From contig NZ_CP115160.1 in NCBI RefSeq assembly GCF_027594545.1, positions 4,708,501 to 4,772,500 on the forward strand: a DNA stretch of 64,000 nt. The letters are read 5' to 3'. The position numbers and the translations under genes were made by a program. The notes below the pieces were generated by a model. That model was not told the DNA's origin and searched no databases. It saw nothing but the letters and a program-made list of their open reading frames with translations. Numbering within the stretch: the stretch's first letter is position 1; every line of letters starts with the position of its first letter. This DNA is from Algoriphagus sp. TR-M9. Its GTDB lineage: Bacteria; Bacteroidota; Bacteroidia; Cytophagales; Cyclobacteriaceae. This document shows positions 35,671-44,362 of this stretch, one piece after another.

Positions 35671-36783
35671 ATGAAATCTATTATTCGTCAATTCCTTAAC
35701 AAAGAAAGTGTTGTAAACAAGGGAGAATTCAATGTAGACAGCCTGATTTTTATAGTAAATAAGTATTCAATAGGGGTGGTTTGGTTACTTTGGACAATCT
35801 ATCTGGGAGTAGATATCCTCACCAGAATTTATTCAAACGTTGATTTTGCTTCTGTGAAAATCATAGCATTACACTATTTTACAGGAGGATTCTTTCAGCA
35901 GTTTGTTTTTTTCGTCTTCCTTCCAAACGTGCTCTATTTAAAAAAATGGAAGAAACTAACGGTCTTGCTTATATTCTTTTTTATAGCATATCTATTCCTG
36001 AAATTATTCATTTTAGGCACACCGCTTTCTGAGGCTATAGTCACAAAAGGGTTCATAGTCAAAGAAGGGATGAGAATCTTCCAATTTCAAATTTACATTG
36101 TTGCATTATGGGGAATGGTAGTTGCCATTAAAACTAGCAGTGAAAAGAACAGGCTCCAGTTGGATTATGACCGTATTCGCATCGACCATACTTCCATACA
36201 GCTAAATCCCCACATGGTAATCAATCTTTTCAGTGGATTTGCGGCTTCCATTTACCCGCTTTCCCGTGACTTATATGAAGATTTTAATAACTTTTCCGCC
36301 CTGTTGTCCTATTGTTATAAAGACCCCCGCTTCCCCAATTTTTTGAATGAGGAAGTTCAGGCTATGGAGTACCTTATTTCTTGCCAAAAAAGTAGGTTTC
36401 CAGGCAAGCTCAGCTTTAACTTGACTCATCAATTGGACTTAGTGCAATGTTCCAGACTGGTTATCCCCAAAGGTGCCCTGATGAGCTTTGTTGAAAACGC
36501 ATTCAAACATGGACGTTGTTTCGATCCCAATACCCCCTGCATATTGAATATGCGTCTTGTCATGCTGGAAAATGGTTGCCAGCGGTTCAGCTTTGCAATA
36601 GATAATGCCAAAGATATCAGCGCCCCAAAGCAATCCTCACAGTTTGGGATAAAGGCAGTCAACCGGATTCTTGCCCACCATTTTATCGATCATTACCAAC
36701 TGTTCATATCAGAAACCCACACAGATTTTAGCGTTTTCTTATACATAGACTATGAAGGAAATTTTACAAATTGGTCTGCTTGA
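35671..36783 (+). CDS. LytS-type sensor histidine kinase
   Basis: About 370 aa from the ATG at 35671 (MKSIIRQFLNKES); a TTG reading 48 nt earlier is unlikely. The N-terminal half has four hydrophobic segments between about residues 25 and 155. The His_kinase domain has QLNPHMVINLF, with the phospho-acceptor H181, and the N-box SFVENAFKHG. A C-terminal ATPase-like segment (RFSFAIDNAK, FGIKAVNRILAH) follows. It overlaps the response-regulator gene by 32 nt. The pair lies between the candidate peptide gene and the LanB gene and may regulate them. Confidence 0.85.
   Translation: MKSIIRQFLNKESVVNKGEFNVDSLIFIVNKYSIGVVWLLWTIYLGVDILTRIYSNVDFASVKIIALHYFTGGFFQQFVFFVFLPNVLYLKKWKKLTVLLIFFFIAYLFLKLFILGTPLSEAIVTKGFIVKEGMRIFQFQIYIVALWGMVVAIKTSSEKNRLQLDYDRIRIDHTSIQLNPHMVINLFSGFAASIYPLSRDLYEDFNNFSALLSYCYKDPRFPNFLNEEVQAMEYLISCQKSRFPGKLSFNLTHQLDLVQCSRLVIPKGALMSFVENAFKHGRCFDPNTPCILNMRLVMLENGCQRFSFAIDNAKDISAPKQSSQFGIKAVNRILAHHFIDHYQLFISETHTDFSVFLYIDYEGNFTNWSA
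35673..35703 (-). promoter_or_regulatory. Near-consensus promoter driving the short peptide gene
   Basis: On the minus strand, TTTG (35703-35700), exactly 19 bases, then TAGATTTC (35680-35673) matches TTTG-N19-TAnnTTTG at every fixed position but the last. The predicted start near 35668 gives a 5' leader of about 20 nt before the ATG at 35649. The element overlaps the likely start codon of the divergent kinase gene. Confidence 0.65.
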
Positions 36784-37477
36784 CGACGAAGAAAAGCCGA
36801 GGAATTTACTGGCAAGTTTTGTAGCGGGAATAGCCGGCTATAATACTGCCTTTTCTACTGATGATCCCTACTTCGCTCTTAAGGAGTCATTGGGTAGAAA
36901 AATTGATATCCTTATCACGGATATTAACATGCCGGAAATGACTGGTTTACAGCTGACCAAAGACATCCAAAATCTGGATATCCCTGTTATTCTCTACTCG
37001 GTACACGACCAACTCGCTATAGATGGCTATGGAGTCAATACAGTTTATTTTCTCCGTAAACCAACAAAACTTCACGAGGTTGCCTATGCATTGGATAATG
37101 CCCGTGTATTCATTTCCAGGTTACGTGATAGAACAATTCCTCCTCTTGAAGATTTTGTAATGCTGAAACTGCTGAAATATTCCAAAAGTTTCATGCTGTT
37201 TACACATGAAGTGGATTATTTGGAGCAAAACAATATCGATACCAAATTAACTTTGGATTCTGGAGATGAAATTGTTTTAAGAAGCTCCCTAAAGAATACG
37301 CTAGCCCACATCAACAGACCTTTTATAGTGCGTGTCCACCGTTCGTTCGCTATAAATTATTACAAAATAAAGGCGATGGATCAGGCTTATTGCTACATGA
37401 GATCAGGTAAGCAAATCCCAATAGGAAATGAATATCGTAAGGATTTTATGGAGTTCCTGAGGTCAAGAAGGTCCTAG
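36752..37477 (+). CDS. LytTR-family response regulator
   Basis: A 241-aa regulator. The receiver domain (1-120) has the acidic pocket LLDDEE and the phospho-acceptor D57 in LITDINMPEMTG. The LytTR DNA-binding domain (about 145-240) is marked by LFTHEVDYLEQNN, FIVRVHRSFAINYYKI and IPIGNEYRKDF. The start overlaps the kinase stop by 32 nt, so kinase and regulator are translationally coupled. LytTR regulators commonly control peptide export and bacteriocin genes. Confidence 0.92.
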   Translation: MKEILQIGLLDDEEKPRNLLASFVAGIAGYNTAFSTDDPYFALKESLGRKIDILITDINMPEMTGLQLTKDIQNLDIPVILYSVHDQLAIDGYGVNTVYFLRKPTKLHEVAYALDNARVFISRLRDRTIPPLEDFVMLKLLKYSKSFMLFTHEVDYLEQNNIDTKLTLDSGDEIVLRSSLKNTLAHINRPFIVRVHRSFAINYYKIKAMDQAYCYMRSGKQIPIGNEYRKDFMEFLRSRRS

Positions 37478-37856
37478 CCGTATTTTGTAAGAGGATTCCT
37501 GCCAGCCCATCTAGCGCAAAGTACTATCTTATGCTTATACTAATGCATTCCTCAGACTGCCAACTACCAACCGATGTTACAAAGTTTCCACGACATGAAA
37601 ATACATGGAGAGCATTTCTAAACAATGCCGTAGGCATGACCGATATTAAAAAAGTGGCTACAAATAACCTGCCTTATCTGGTCTGAGTCTCATGACTTAG
37701 ACACAAAGTATTGCATTCTTCAGACTGCTCTTTCTCACTCAGCTGTGCGACACTTGCAATATAGAACCCAATCCATAGGATTTTTAATCCGTATTACAAC
37801 AACCGAAAACCGTGACACCTGCCAACCGATAACTGCCAACTGATATCCGCCATCTG
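37478..37856. repeat. Gap with dispersed repeat modules
   Basis: 379 bp between the regulator and the convergent LanB gene. It contains a copy of the TTGCATTCTTCAGACTGCTC module (about 37705-37730), a GCGACACTTGCAATATAGAA segment, and GGATTTTTAATCCG-type half-palindromes. No gene was recognised on either strand. Confidence 0.6.
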
Positions 37857-40439
37857 TTAAGGGCTATATAGCTGCTTGCCAAGTAGAGTATAAAGCCTAT
37901 AATGGATGAGGTCCTCCATCTTCTTTCGGTCCACTGGAAAAAAACGGTTGACCTGCATATGGATATGGTTTAACAAAAACCGTTTTACCGTTAGATCATC
38001 CAGAAATAAAAAGGAATGTTTTTCTACCGTAGCATAATACGAGTTTTGCCAGTTCAGGTAATTAGAGTGATCCTTTTCTTCATTTTTAAGTTCCTCATTG
38101 TAACTCCTTAATTCCTTTAATTCATTTCTTGACAAGGATTTAACCCTATGCTTTAGAATAGTGAAAAACAAATGCTCTACTCCGGTTTCTAGAAATACCC
38201 TCATCCACAATTGGCTCATTAAGCCCAGCTTTAGATTTCTGTTATTCTGAATCAAGCCTGTTGGGTTTTCAATAGTTGGTAACAACATTAAAGAGGATTC
38301 CAAGTGAAAAAGCTGTTCTGATTTCATGTAATCATCAGTTCCATATTTCTTGTATTCTGGATAGTAGGGACGTACTTCATATAGGAAGTCTGAATACCCA
38401 TGTTTCAGTAAAATCATCTTGTTTATCTTTGATTTTTGGACTGCAAGCAGTCTGAGAAACCTCACCCTCAGCTGTAAATGCCCTCTACCGGGATAGACTA
38501 CGTAGTACCACTCTACATTTTCTTTTTTAAGCAAATTCAACATTTGCCCGCAGAAGAAGAATTCTAGAAATGTAAATAAGGAATTTTCAGATATTCGTAT
38601 TAAAATATATAGGCTGTTGTCAGCTATTGAGGATAGGGAATTGATAAAATCAGGAAGGGGAACCTCCTTTTTTGTAATGCTTTGATGTACTACCAGCTGT
38701 GGGTATATCGCTCTTGCACTTGTGGACTGGAACATAGAATCACTGAGCCAGACAGGGTCACTTAAAACCAGCTTTTTCCATTTTTTGAGCTCCTCCCAAA
38801 GAATCTCCAAATCTGTAAGTTTGTCCCAGTGCAGTACCAATTCCCGGTCCAGATATCCCATTACCAAGGGATTGGGAACTGAATTATCTCTTAGCCATTG
38901 GTTCAGGTTTTTCATGTTTAGAAAGGAATCTGAATGGATCAGCCATCTCCTGCTTTGAAGTATGATATTACCCCAGTTTAGCTGTGGAAGGTAGCTTACC
39001 TCCATGTTTTTCCTCAGAAAGTAAGGCGAAAACATAAACGAATCCTGGTGGGAAATTTCCCATAACAAGCGAAGGATCGGGTGACTTATTTCCTCTCCGT
39101 TCAGCGGGTGGGTGATCACTGGAATGACTTTTTTCCTTGTCTTTTTGTGCACCAGCATAAACTCACCTGCCATATTCCCTAGTTCTATGTCGTCAAGAGT
39201 TAAAGATTCATGTTCTGTCTCGGGAAAGGGACTAATGATTGTTTTGAATATCGGAACTGATGAACATATCGATGCTACATTCTCAGTTTCATACAGCTTC
39301 AATTCTGCATAGATTACCTCCCTATCCCGATAAATTGTATCCTTGATTTTTTTCTGCTCTGCTAGTATCCGCTCATGTTTATTGAACCTTCCGAAATAAA
39401 CAAAAGGTCGGTTACATACTAAATTATCCACCATTATGCTGGCATCTCTTCTTAGTTTAATGACTACCTGTAAATCGTAAATTGCTGAATCCAGTCGCTT
39501 GGAGGGGAAATTTCTTTTAAGATCTATTGTTTGTTTTGGAATTATTCCAAGCGGGAAAACGCCCGTCTTCTGCTCTTTATTTGAATAGGCGAGATTGTCA
39601 AGAAAAACCGAATTGACAAATTCATCATAGGTTAATAGTACCTGCAGAGGTACAAATCTGTCATCAAATTTGTCCTCAAACCAATCAGAAAATAAGTTTA
39701 AGTAGGCACTTCTTGTGGAGGTGAACAGCGCTCCGGCAGTTTCTTTAAAATCCCTGATTTCCTCCAATGTATTTTGCGGGATAGTAATTTCCTCTAGGAT
39801 AGCCATGTCCTTCCTTAAGTTCGGGATAGTAGTCTGAAGCTTCCTTTGATCTGCTGGATATAGAATTCCCAGCTTTACCATTTTCTCCCATATTGCCTTT
39901 TCATAAGATGATTCTGGATTATTGAATCCAGCGCTGAACTTCTCAAAATCCGTGATTTTCCGAGAACCAACCTTTTTGATAATTTGCTCGAACAGTCGGT
40001 TTTTTGGCAAATTTACTAGCCCCCACCTTTTGGCATTTTCCTGGAAGGTGAGAAAATGTAATCTGTCCCATTTTTCATAGATGACCTCTGCCAGAAAAAA
40101 GTGCTTTCTTTCAGTAAAACTGACATTTTTAGAATTGGAGAGAGGGATGACCCGACTTAAGTCTATATCGAATTGTTGCGAGTTATTGATTCTGCCTATT
40201 CCCACCCCCGCCAGCATTCCGAAAGGAGTGCACCTATACCTTCCTCTTAGCAGGTACTTGTACACTTTCTTCTTAAGTCTTGGATGTAGTTGCACATATG
40301 GTGTACTTCCTAAGGCTTGAAGAAGACTGGGGGAGGATACCGATAATATGCTTAAAATGCTTTCCCAGTTTGAAATTATTTCTGTTTCATCTCTCGGATC
40401 TATCGTAAGAAGTGGTGCTCTGAACAAAAAATGCTGCAT
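37857..40439 (-). CDS. LanB-type lantibiotic dehydratase (full length)
   Basis: An 860-aa protein resembling class I lanthipeptide and thiopeptide dehydratases, which glutamylate Ser/Thr of a precursor peptide and eliminate glutamate to give dehydroamino acids. The N-terminal domain shows LHPRLKKKVYKYLLRGRYRC, then TPFGMLAGVGIG (71-82), a hallmark of Lant_dehydr_N. The C-terminal domain (from about 595) has the SpaB_C-like segment VEWYYVVYPGRGHLQLRVRF, so both halves are fused in one chain, unlike split LanB systems. No LanC cyclase or peptide transporter is nearby. A short Ser/Thr-rich ORF (35497-35649) could be the substrate. Confidence 0.85.
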   Translation of the reverse strand: MQHFLFRAPLLTIDPRDETEIISNWESILSILSVSSPSLLQALGSTPYVQLHPRLKKKVYKYLLRGRYRCTPFGMLAGVGIGRINNSQQFDIDLSRVIPLSNSKNVSFTERKHFFLAEVIYEKWDRLHFLTFQENAKRWGLVNLPKNRLFEQIIKKVGSRKITDFEKFSAGFNNPESSYEKAIWEKMVKLGILYPADQRKLQTTIPNLRKDMAILEEITIPQNTLEEIRDFKETAGALFTSTRSAYLNLFSDWFEDKFDDRFVPLQVLLTYDEFVNSVFLDNLAYSNKEQKTGVFPLGIIPKQTIDLKRNFPSKRLDSAIYDLQVVIKLRRDASIMVDNLVCNRPFVYFGRFNKHERILAEQKKIKDTIYRDREVIYAELKLYETENVASICSSVPIFKTIISPFPETEHESLTLDDIELGNMAGEFMLVHKKTRKKVIPVITHPLNGEEISHPILRLLWEISHQDSFMFSPYFLRKNMEVSYLPQLNWGNIILQSRRWLIHSDSFLNMKNLNQWLRDNSVPNPLVMGYLDRELVLHWDKLTDLEILWEELKKWKKLVLSDPVWLSDSMFQSTSARAIYPQLVVHQSITKKEVPLPDFINSLSSIADNSLYILIRISENSLFTFLEFFFCGQMLNLLKKENVEWYYVVYPGRGHLQLRVRFLRLLAVQKSKINKMILLKHGYSDFLYEVRPYYPEYKKYGTDDYMKSEQLFHLESSLMLLPTIENPTGLIQNNRNLKLGLMSQLWMRVFLETGVEHLFFTILKHRVKSLSRNELKELRSYNEELKNEEKDHSNYLNWQNSYYATVEKHSFLFLDDLTVKRFLLNHIHMQVNRFFPVDRKKMEDLIHYRLYTLLGKQLYSP

Positions 40440-41187
40440 TCTTTTTTACAGCCATTCTATCTACTTTCTTCAGGTTTTTAAAAGTTTTGTTGAATACAGT
40501 AGCAAATCTGTGGCAGACAACCAGATTTTTAGGGTCAACTTTAGCTCTTTGCTGATCGGAATTTGTAATTCTGATATTCTACTGTAGGTTCCGGCTTTTT
40601 GGGATTTGTAATCCCGAACCGATTTCGTAGGATTTTCAATCCGGATTATCACCATCAGCCAACAACCAACCGACATCGGAAATCCGGCATCCGACATCTG
40701 TACTGACAAAGCCGGAGTATCAATTTTCCAATTTATCAATCTTCGAATCTTTCAATCGAGTCCCGTCCAACCTCCCCCCAATTTTAAATTCTTAATTCTC
40801 TCATTTTATATTGATCACCTACCAAACACCCGTCTCCCCTTTAGGGGGCGGGGGTCACAACACCATCCGACGGTCACCCGTCATCAATCATCGGACTTTT
40901 CTTCCGTCTTCTTCCTATTTCTCACTTCAACGCTGCCCTACTGCGACTGAAAACTGCGAGTGAAAACCGCGACTTCTCCCTAGCTCCCCGCATGATACCC
41001 GCATGATACCCCGTACATACCCGCATGATACTTGGGGTTTTACCCACATTTTCCACATTGTCCATAGTTTCCAGATATTCCATATTTTCCTAAGAATCCA
41101 TAGAATCCACATATTCCACTTTCGTTTTGATATCCAGCTAGATAGCTCCAGATTTCCCCCATGTTTCACACATAAACTAATCAAAAC
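40440..41187. repeat. Repeat-rich gap upstream of LanB
   Basis: 748 bp without a supported gene. It contains GGGATTTGTAATCCCGAACC (40601), TTTTCCAATTTATCAATCTT (about 40730), a GC palindrome around CCCTTTAGGGGGCGGGGG (about 40840), a tandem CCCGCATGATA stretch at 40986-41030, and a TTCCACATT-type run at 41049-41120. I checked the minus strand just upstream of LanB for a precursor peptide and found none that was convincing. Confidence 0.6.
40986..41030. repeat. Tandem CCCGCATGATA repeats
   Basis: CCCGCATGATA occurs at 40988 and 40999 and again near 41020, with a variant CCCCGTACATA between. The run continues into a degenerate TTCCA/ATTCCA pyrimidine-rich stretch before the gene at 41188. Confidence 0.65.
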
Positions 41188-41934
41188 ATGGCAAAACAAG
41201 CTGGATATATCAAATTGGAAGGCACCATCGGTGACCTTTCGTTTTACAAAAACCGCGATGGTAACTTCATCGCAAGGCGCAAAGGAGGAGTTACCAAAAA
41301 ACGCATCCTTACCGATCCCAAATTCCAACGGACCAGGGAAAACATGCAGGAGTTCTCTAAGGCAGCCACCGCAGCTAAATTTCTTAAAAATGCATTTCGG
41401 GAAATAGAGCTGAAATCAAATGGAGGCAAACTGCATAACAGACTTTACTCCATAGCAATGAAAGTGGTTAAGTCTGATCCTGTATCAGCCAGAGGCGCAC
41501 GTAAATTCGAATTGGGAGATATGACACTCTTGCTTGACTTCGAGTTTTCTGAAAAGGCGGTCTTCAGCAATGTACTGAAAAAGCAACCTGAAATTCTAGA
41601 TGACCCTGCTTCTGTGACAGTCACAATCCCGGAGTTAGTTCCTATGAAATACCTTGTATATTCCCAGGGCTCTACGCATTATAGGTTTTCATTGATTAGG
41701 GCAGCTGTTGACTTCGAGGCAAATACCTTTAATACGGAAATAAGTACTGTAGAGCCGATGCTGATCAATAATCTCTCTTCACCGGAGCTGACCTTGTCTC
41801 TACCAAAGCCTGGCGTAGCTGGAGAGAAGTACTTCTTTGCCCTGACCTTGGAATTCCTCACTCAAGTCAACGGCAATCAGTATGACCTGAACGACGTATC
41901 CCAGAATCCTGCTGTTATTCTTGCGATCAGCTAA
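41188..41934 (+). CDS. Hypothetical protein of a Bacteroidota family
   Basis: A 248-aa protein. The opening AGYIKLEGTIGDLSFYKNRD, then GNFIARRKGGV, is a pattern I recognise from uncharacterised Bacteroidota proteins. It has no signal peptide. The second half looks beta-rich (SPELTLSLPKPGVAGEKYFF...). It is the first of four same-strand genes (41188-42945) that look like one unit: the next start is 3 nt after its stop. Function is unknown. Confidence 0.75.
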   Translation: MAKQAGYIKLEGTIGDLSFYKNRDGNFIARRKGGVTKKRILTDPKFQRTRENMQEFSKAATAAKFLKNAFREIELKSNGGKLHNRLYSIAMKVVKSDPVSARGARKFELGDMTLLLDFEFSEKAVFSNVLKKQPEILDDPASVTVTIPELVPMKYLVYSQGSTHYRFSLIRAAVDFEANTFNTEISTVEPMLINNLSSPELTLSLPKPGVAGEKYFFALTLEFLTQVNGNQYDLNDVSQNPAVILAIS

Positions 41935-41937
41935 ATC

Positions 41938-42384
41938 ATGGATCTGGTATTGAACCGGGAATACTATCCCGGAGGTACAAATGGTGTTTTGCTACAGGAT
42001 GCCAGTATGCTATGCAAATGCATAGAACCTCCTGCAGCCTACTTCAAACCCTTGATCTCCTGTATTGCTGAAGGTATCTATGAACTCGAACTCATCCCGG
42101 ACAATCAATCGCAGAGGATCAGAATGTTCAGATGCCCAAACGGAATCAGGTCAGGAATACCCATAGAAGTAGAAATAAGTACCATAACAATGGAGCGGAA
42201 CATAGTCCCGGTGTCTGAAATTACAGGAGAAGGGAGGGGAACGCCTAGCCCAAAAGCTTGGCAAAACCTCCTCGACCTGGTAGGTCAGGCACTTCAACAA
42301 GGTGAAAAGGCTACACTGGAGATAAGGAGCTATCCAGAAAATGCCCTAAACCTTACCTTCCATCAGATCGAATGGATGGACTGA
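41938..42384 (+). CDS. DUF5675-like protein
   Basis: A 148-aa protein. MDLVLNREYYPGGTNGVLLQ, then CKCIEPP and SCIAEGIYELELI, follows the pattern of DUF5675 (M-L-R-x-Y-x-P-x-G-TNG, E-P/L-P, SCIPEG-Y), a family found in phage and mobile regions that may be a lysozyme-like or structural protein. The C-terminal half does not match anything I recall. It is coupled to both neighbours. Confidence 0.65.
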   Translation: MDLVLNREYYPGGTNGVLLQDASMLCKCIEPPAAYFKPLISCIAEGIYELELIPDNQSQRIRMFRCPNGIRSGIPIEVEISTITMERNIVPVSEITGEGRGTPSPKAWQNLLDLVGQALQQGEKATLEIRSYPENALNLTFHQIEWMD

Positions 42385-42575
42385 TGTTTCAGGCAGTAGG
42401 GGGAGTCATCGCACTCCTCCTTACTGTCATCGCCTACTTCCTGAACCTCCTTATTCAGGATTTCAGACAGCTGAACAAAGAGCTTTCCATATTGAAGGAA
42501 CTCTTTATTCGACTGGAAGCCGAACAGACGCTGATGAAGACCATGCTACAGCGCACCCGTAGCCCGCTGGTTTAG
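42384..42575 (+). CDS. Small membrane protein
   Basis: About 63 aa from the ATG at 42384 (MFQAVGGVIALLLTVIAYFL), with one membrane helix and a charged, coiled C-terminus (LNKELSILKELFIRLEAEQT). The start overlaps the preceding stop as TGATG. An ATG 12 nt earlier is also possible. The size and layout resemble phage-type small holin or accessory proteins, but that is only a similarity of shape. Confidence 0.55.
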   Translation: MFQAVGGVIALLLTVIAYFLNLLIQDFRQLNKELSILKELFIRLEAEQTLMKTMLQRTRSPLV

Positions 42576-42593
42576 AATCAGTGATCTGTCAAT

Positions 42594-42692
42594 CGTGGAC
42601 CGTGGACCGTCGACCCCGACTCTTGTACTGAGCCAAGTCTAAGTATAGGTTTCCATAACACTTAACATTTAACACTTAACATTTAACATTTC
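42594..42692. repeat. Short tandem repeats before a small membrane-protein gene
   Basis: GTGGACCGTGGACCGTCGAC at about 42595-42614 is followed by AACACTTAACATTTAACACT-type units at 42658-42690. Both are degenerate tandem arrays. The first is related to the array at 26736-26806. Confidence 0.6.
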
Positions 42693-42696
42693 AAAA

Positions 42697-42945
42697 ATGA
42701 ATATCATAGATGAAATAACATCCCGGGCCTCTGCGCCCACACCTCCTTTTTTCCAAATGCTTAAAAAGGCAGGTTTACTTATAGCTGCCGTAGGAACGGC
42801 CGTGCTTACAGCACCGGGAATGGTGCCTGAACTCCTGCTGGAATATGCAGGCTATGCGATTACTGCCGGCACAGTGCTGGTCAGCATCTCCCAGCTCACC
42901 GTGGATGAGGGGCTGGAAGAGAAGCTGATGGCCTCGGTGGAGTAA
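42697..42945 (+). CDS. Small membrane protein with two helices
   Basis: An 82-aa protein. A hydrophobic segment (AGLLIAAVGTAVLTAPGMV) and a second one (YAGYAITAGTVLVSISQLT) are flanked by polar ends (MNIIDEITSRASAP and VDEGLEEKLMASVE). No family is recognised. It closes the four-gene unit that starts at 41188 and, like its neighbour, has a holin-like size and topology. Confidence 0.55.
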   Translation: MNIIDEITSRASAPTPPFFQMLKKAGLLIAAVGTAVLTAPGMVPELLLEYAGYAITAGTVLVSISQLTVDEGLEEKLMASVE

Positions 42946-43944
42946 TTCATTGAACCTTTATTAACCTTTGGGGTGTAGTTCCGATCTGCCGCAGACAAGA
43001 GCGGAACCTCCCCGAAGGTTTTTTTGATGGCAAATCTGTTTGGTAGGGTTTTCAATGCGAATTACCGTTATTCTTGCTGGCGACACGTCTACCTCTTCGA
43101 ATCACAATCCAGGGCCAGCGCTCGGGAAGAATTAAATGGCCGTATTGCGCCGGGTTAAAACCCGCCGCTACCCAGATTTCGTCCCTATGGGACTTTGCGT
43201 ATGATAGTTTTCCTCCATGGTCTCTGTCACACGTCAATAGCAAGGATATCCAACTCGGATTTCGTTTCCCTCTTGCTGGCATAGTACTTTAATCTCCGAA
43301 TTAAAATTTCGAGCCAGCGCTGGTTCTACTATTATTTCTTAAATCCCAGGGTTAAAACCCTGGGCATGCCTACGGCATTTCTCTCTTTTTTGGAAAGCCT
43401 TCGTGACTTGTGGCCGATGCAGTGCAGTCTACTGACTTCCACTCAATTCATCGTTCATTACATAATAATTTCGATTTCCTCTGGTCGCGCCTGCCTGCCT
43501 AAGGCATGGAAATGACAGGTCATATCCCCAGATTTATTCCTTTTTCCACACTTCAAGTTGTTATTAAAATGTATTCGTAACTTGGACTGAGTGGGAGGAG
43601 GTCAAAATAGCGGGGCAGGCTGTTGGGATAGCGCGCTGAAGCATTAATTTGACGAAGGTTTTTGTTACTTTTTGCCTTCAAAAAGTAAGCATAAGAAGAA
43701 TTACTTGAATTTTCACCCTACCCAGCTTACAAGGTGCTTTGCAAATTCTGGTCGCCTGCTTGCCGTAAGCACGGAAATTACCCCGCCATATACCCAGATT
43801 TTCACTTTAATCTTTTCCTCTTGTTTAAATTCCCTGAGTCTGGATACTGAGCGAGCCGAAGTATGTCAAAGGGACATTCTTTAAGGAATTTCTACAGCAT
43901 ATTAAAAAATTAACAGTTAATTTCACCTTAAACAATGATCCTAT
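42946..43944. repeat. 1-kb gene-poor block of intergenic repeats
   Basis: No gene is supported. It includes a GGGTTAAAACCCGCC palindrome (about 43153), CCCAGGGTTAAAACCCTGGG (43346-43365), a TGACTTGTGG...GCAGTCTACTGACT module (about 43402-43435), and a block at 43600-43700 that resembles 20424-20520. Open frames here, such as the one containing GLKPAATQISSLWDF, are translations of repeats common in Bacteroidota intergenic DNA. ACTGAGCGAGCCGAAGTATG near 43846 is another such element. Confidence 0.65.
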
Positions 43945-44352
43945 ATGTCTGACGTAAATTTCCTTCTTATTGATGATGATCCAGATGATAGGGAATTCTT
44001 CGAAATGGCCTTGAAAAAAGTTCCTTTTTCGATTAACTATGCCACCGCATCGAATGGGATTTGTGGATTGGATCTATTAACAGATCAAGACGAAAAGCCA
44101 CACTACATTTTTTTGGATCTCAATATGCCAATGCTTTCTGGAAAGGAATGTTTGTCAAAAATCCGGAAGCTACAAGGCTATAAGGATGTTCCTATAATTA
44201 TATTCTCCACCTCCTCTTTTCGGGGAGATATAGAGGATTGCAAAAAGCTGGGGGCTTCACATTTCTTTACTAAGGTGACGAGTATTAGCCAGCTAAGCGA
44301 AACAATTACTAAATTGATTTCGGGCGTGGAAATGCCATACGTTTTGAATTGA
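43945..44352 (+). CDS. Single-domain response regulator (CheY-like)
   Basis: A 135-aa receiver domain with no output module. The acidic pocket is LLIDDDPDD, the phospho-acceptor is D58 in YIFLDLNMPMLSG, and the switch residues are FSTSS and the Lys in FFTKVT. It lies 10 nt upstream of a PAS-kinase gene and probably forms a phosphorelay with it, in the manner of receiver proteins that interact with phytochrome-like kinases. Confidence 0.9.
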   Translation: MSDVNFLLIDDDPDDREFFEMALKKVPFSINYATASNGICGLDLLTDQDEKPHYIFLDLNMPMLSGKECLSKIRKLQGYKDVPIIIFSTSSFRGDIEDCKKLGASHFFTKVTSISQLSETITKLISGVEMPYVLN

Positions 44353-44362
44353 AATTAACGAA

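Noticed and set aside
40440..40739. Minus-strand frame before LanB with SKELKLTLKIWL considered as a lanthipeptide precursor
   Set aside because: No proper start, no Cys or Ser/Thr-rich core, and it lies in repeat DNA.
43052..43292. Open frames on both strands including GLKPAATQISSLWDF
   Set aside because: Repeat sequence common in intergenic DNA of this phylum; both frames overlap and neither resembles a gene.
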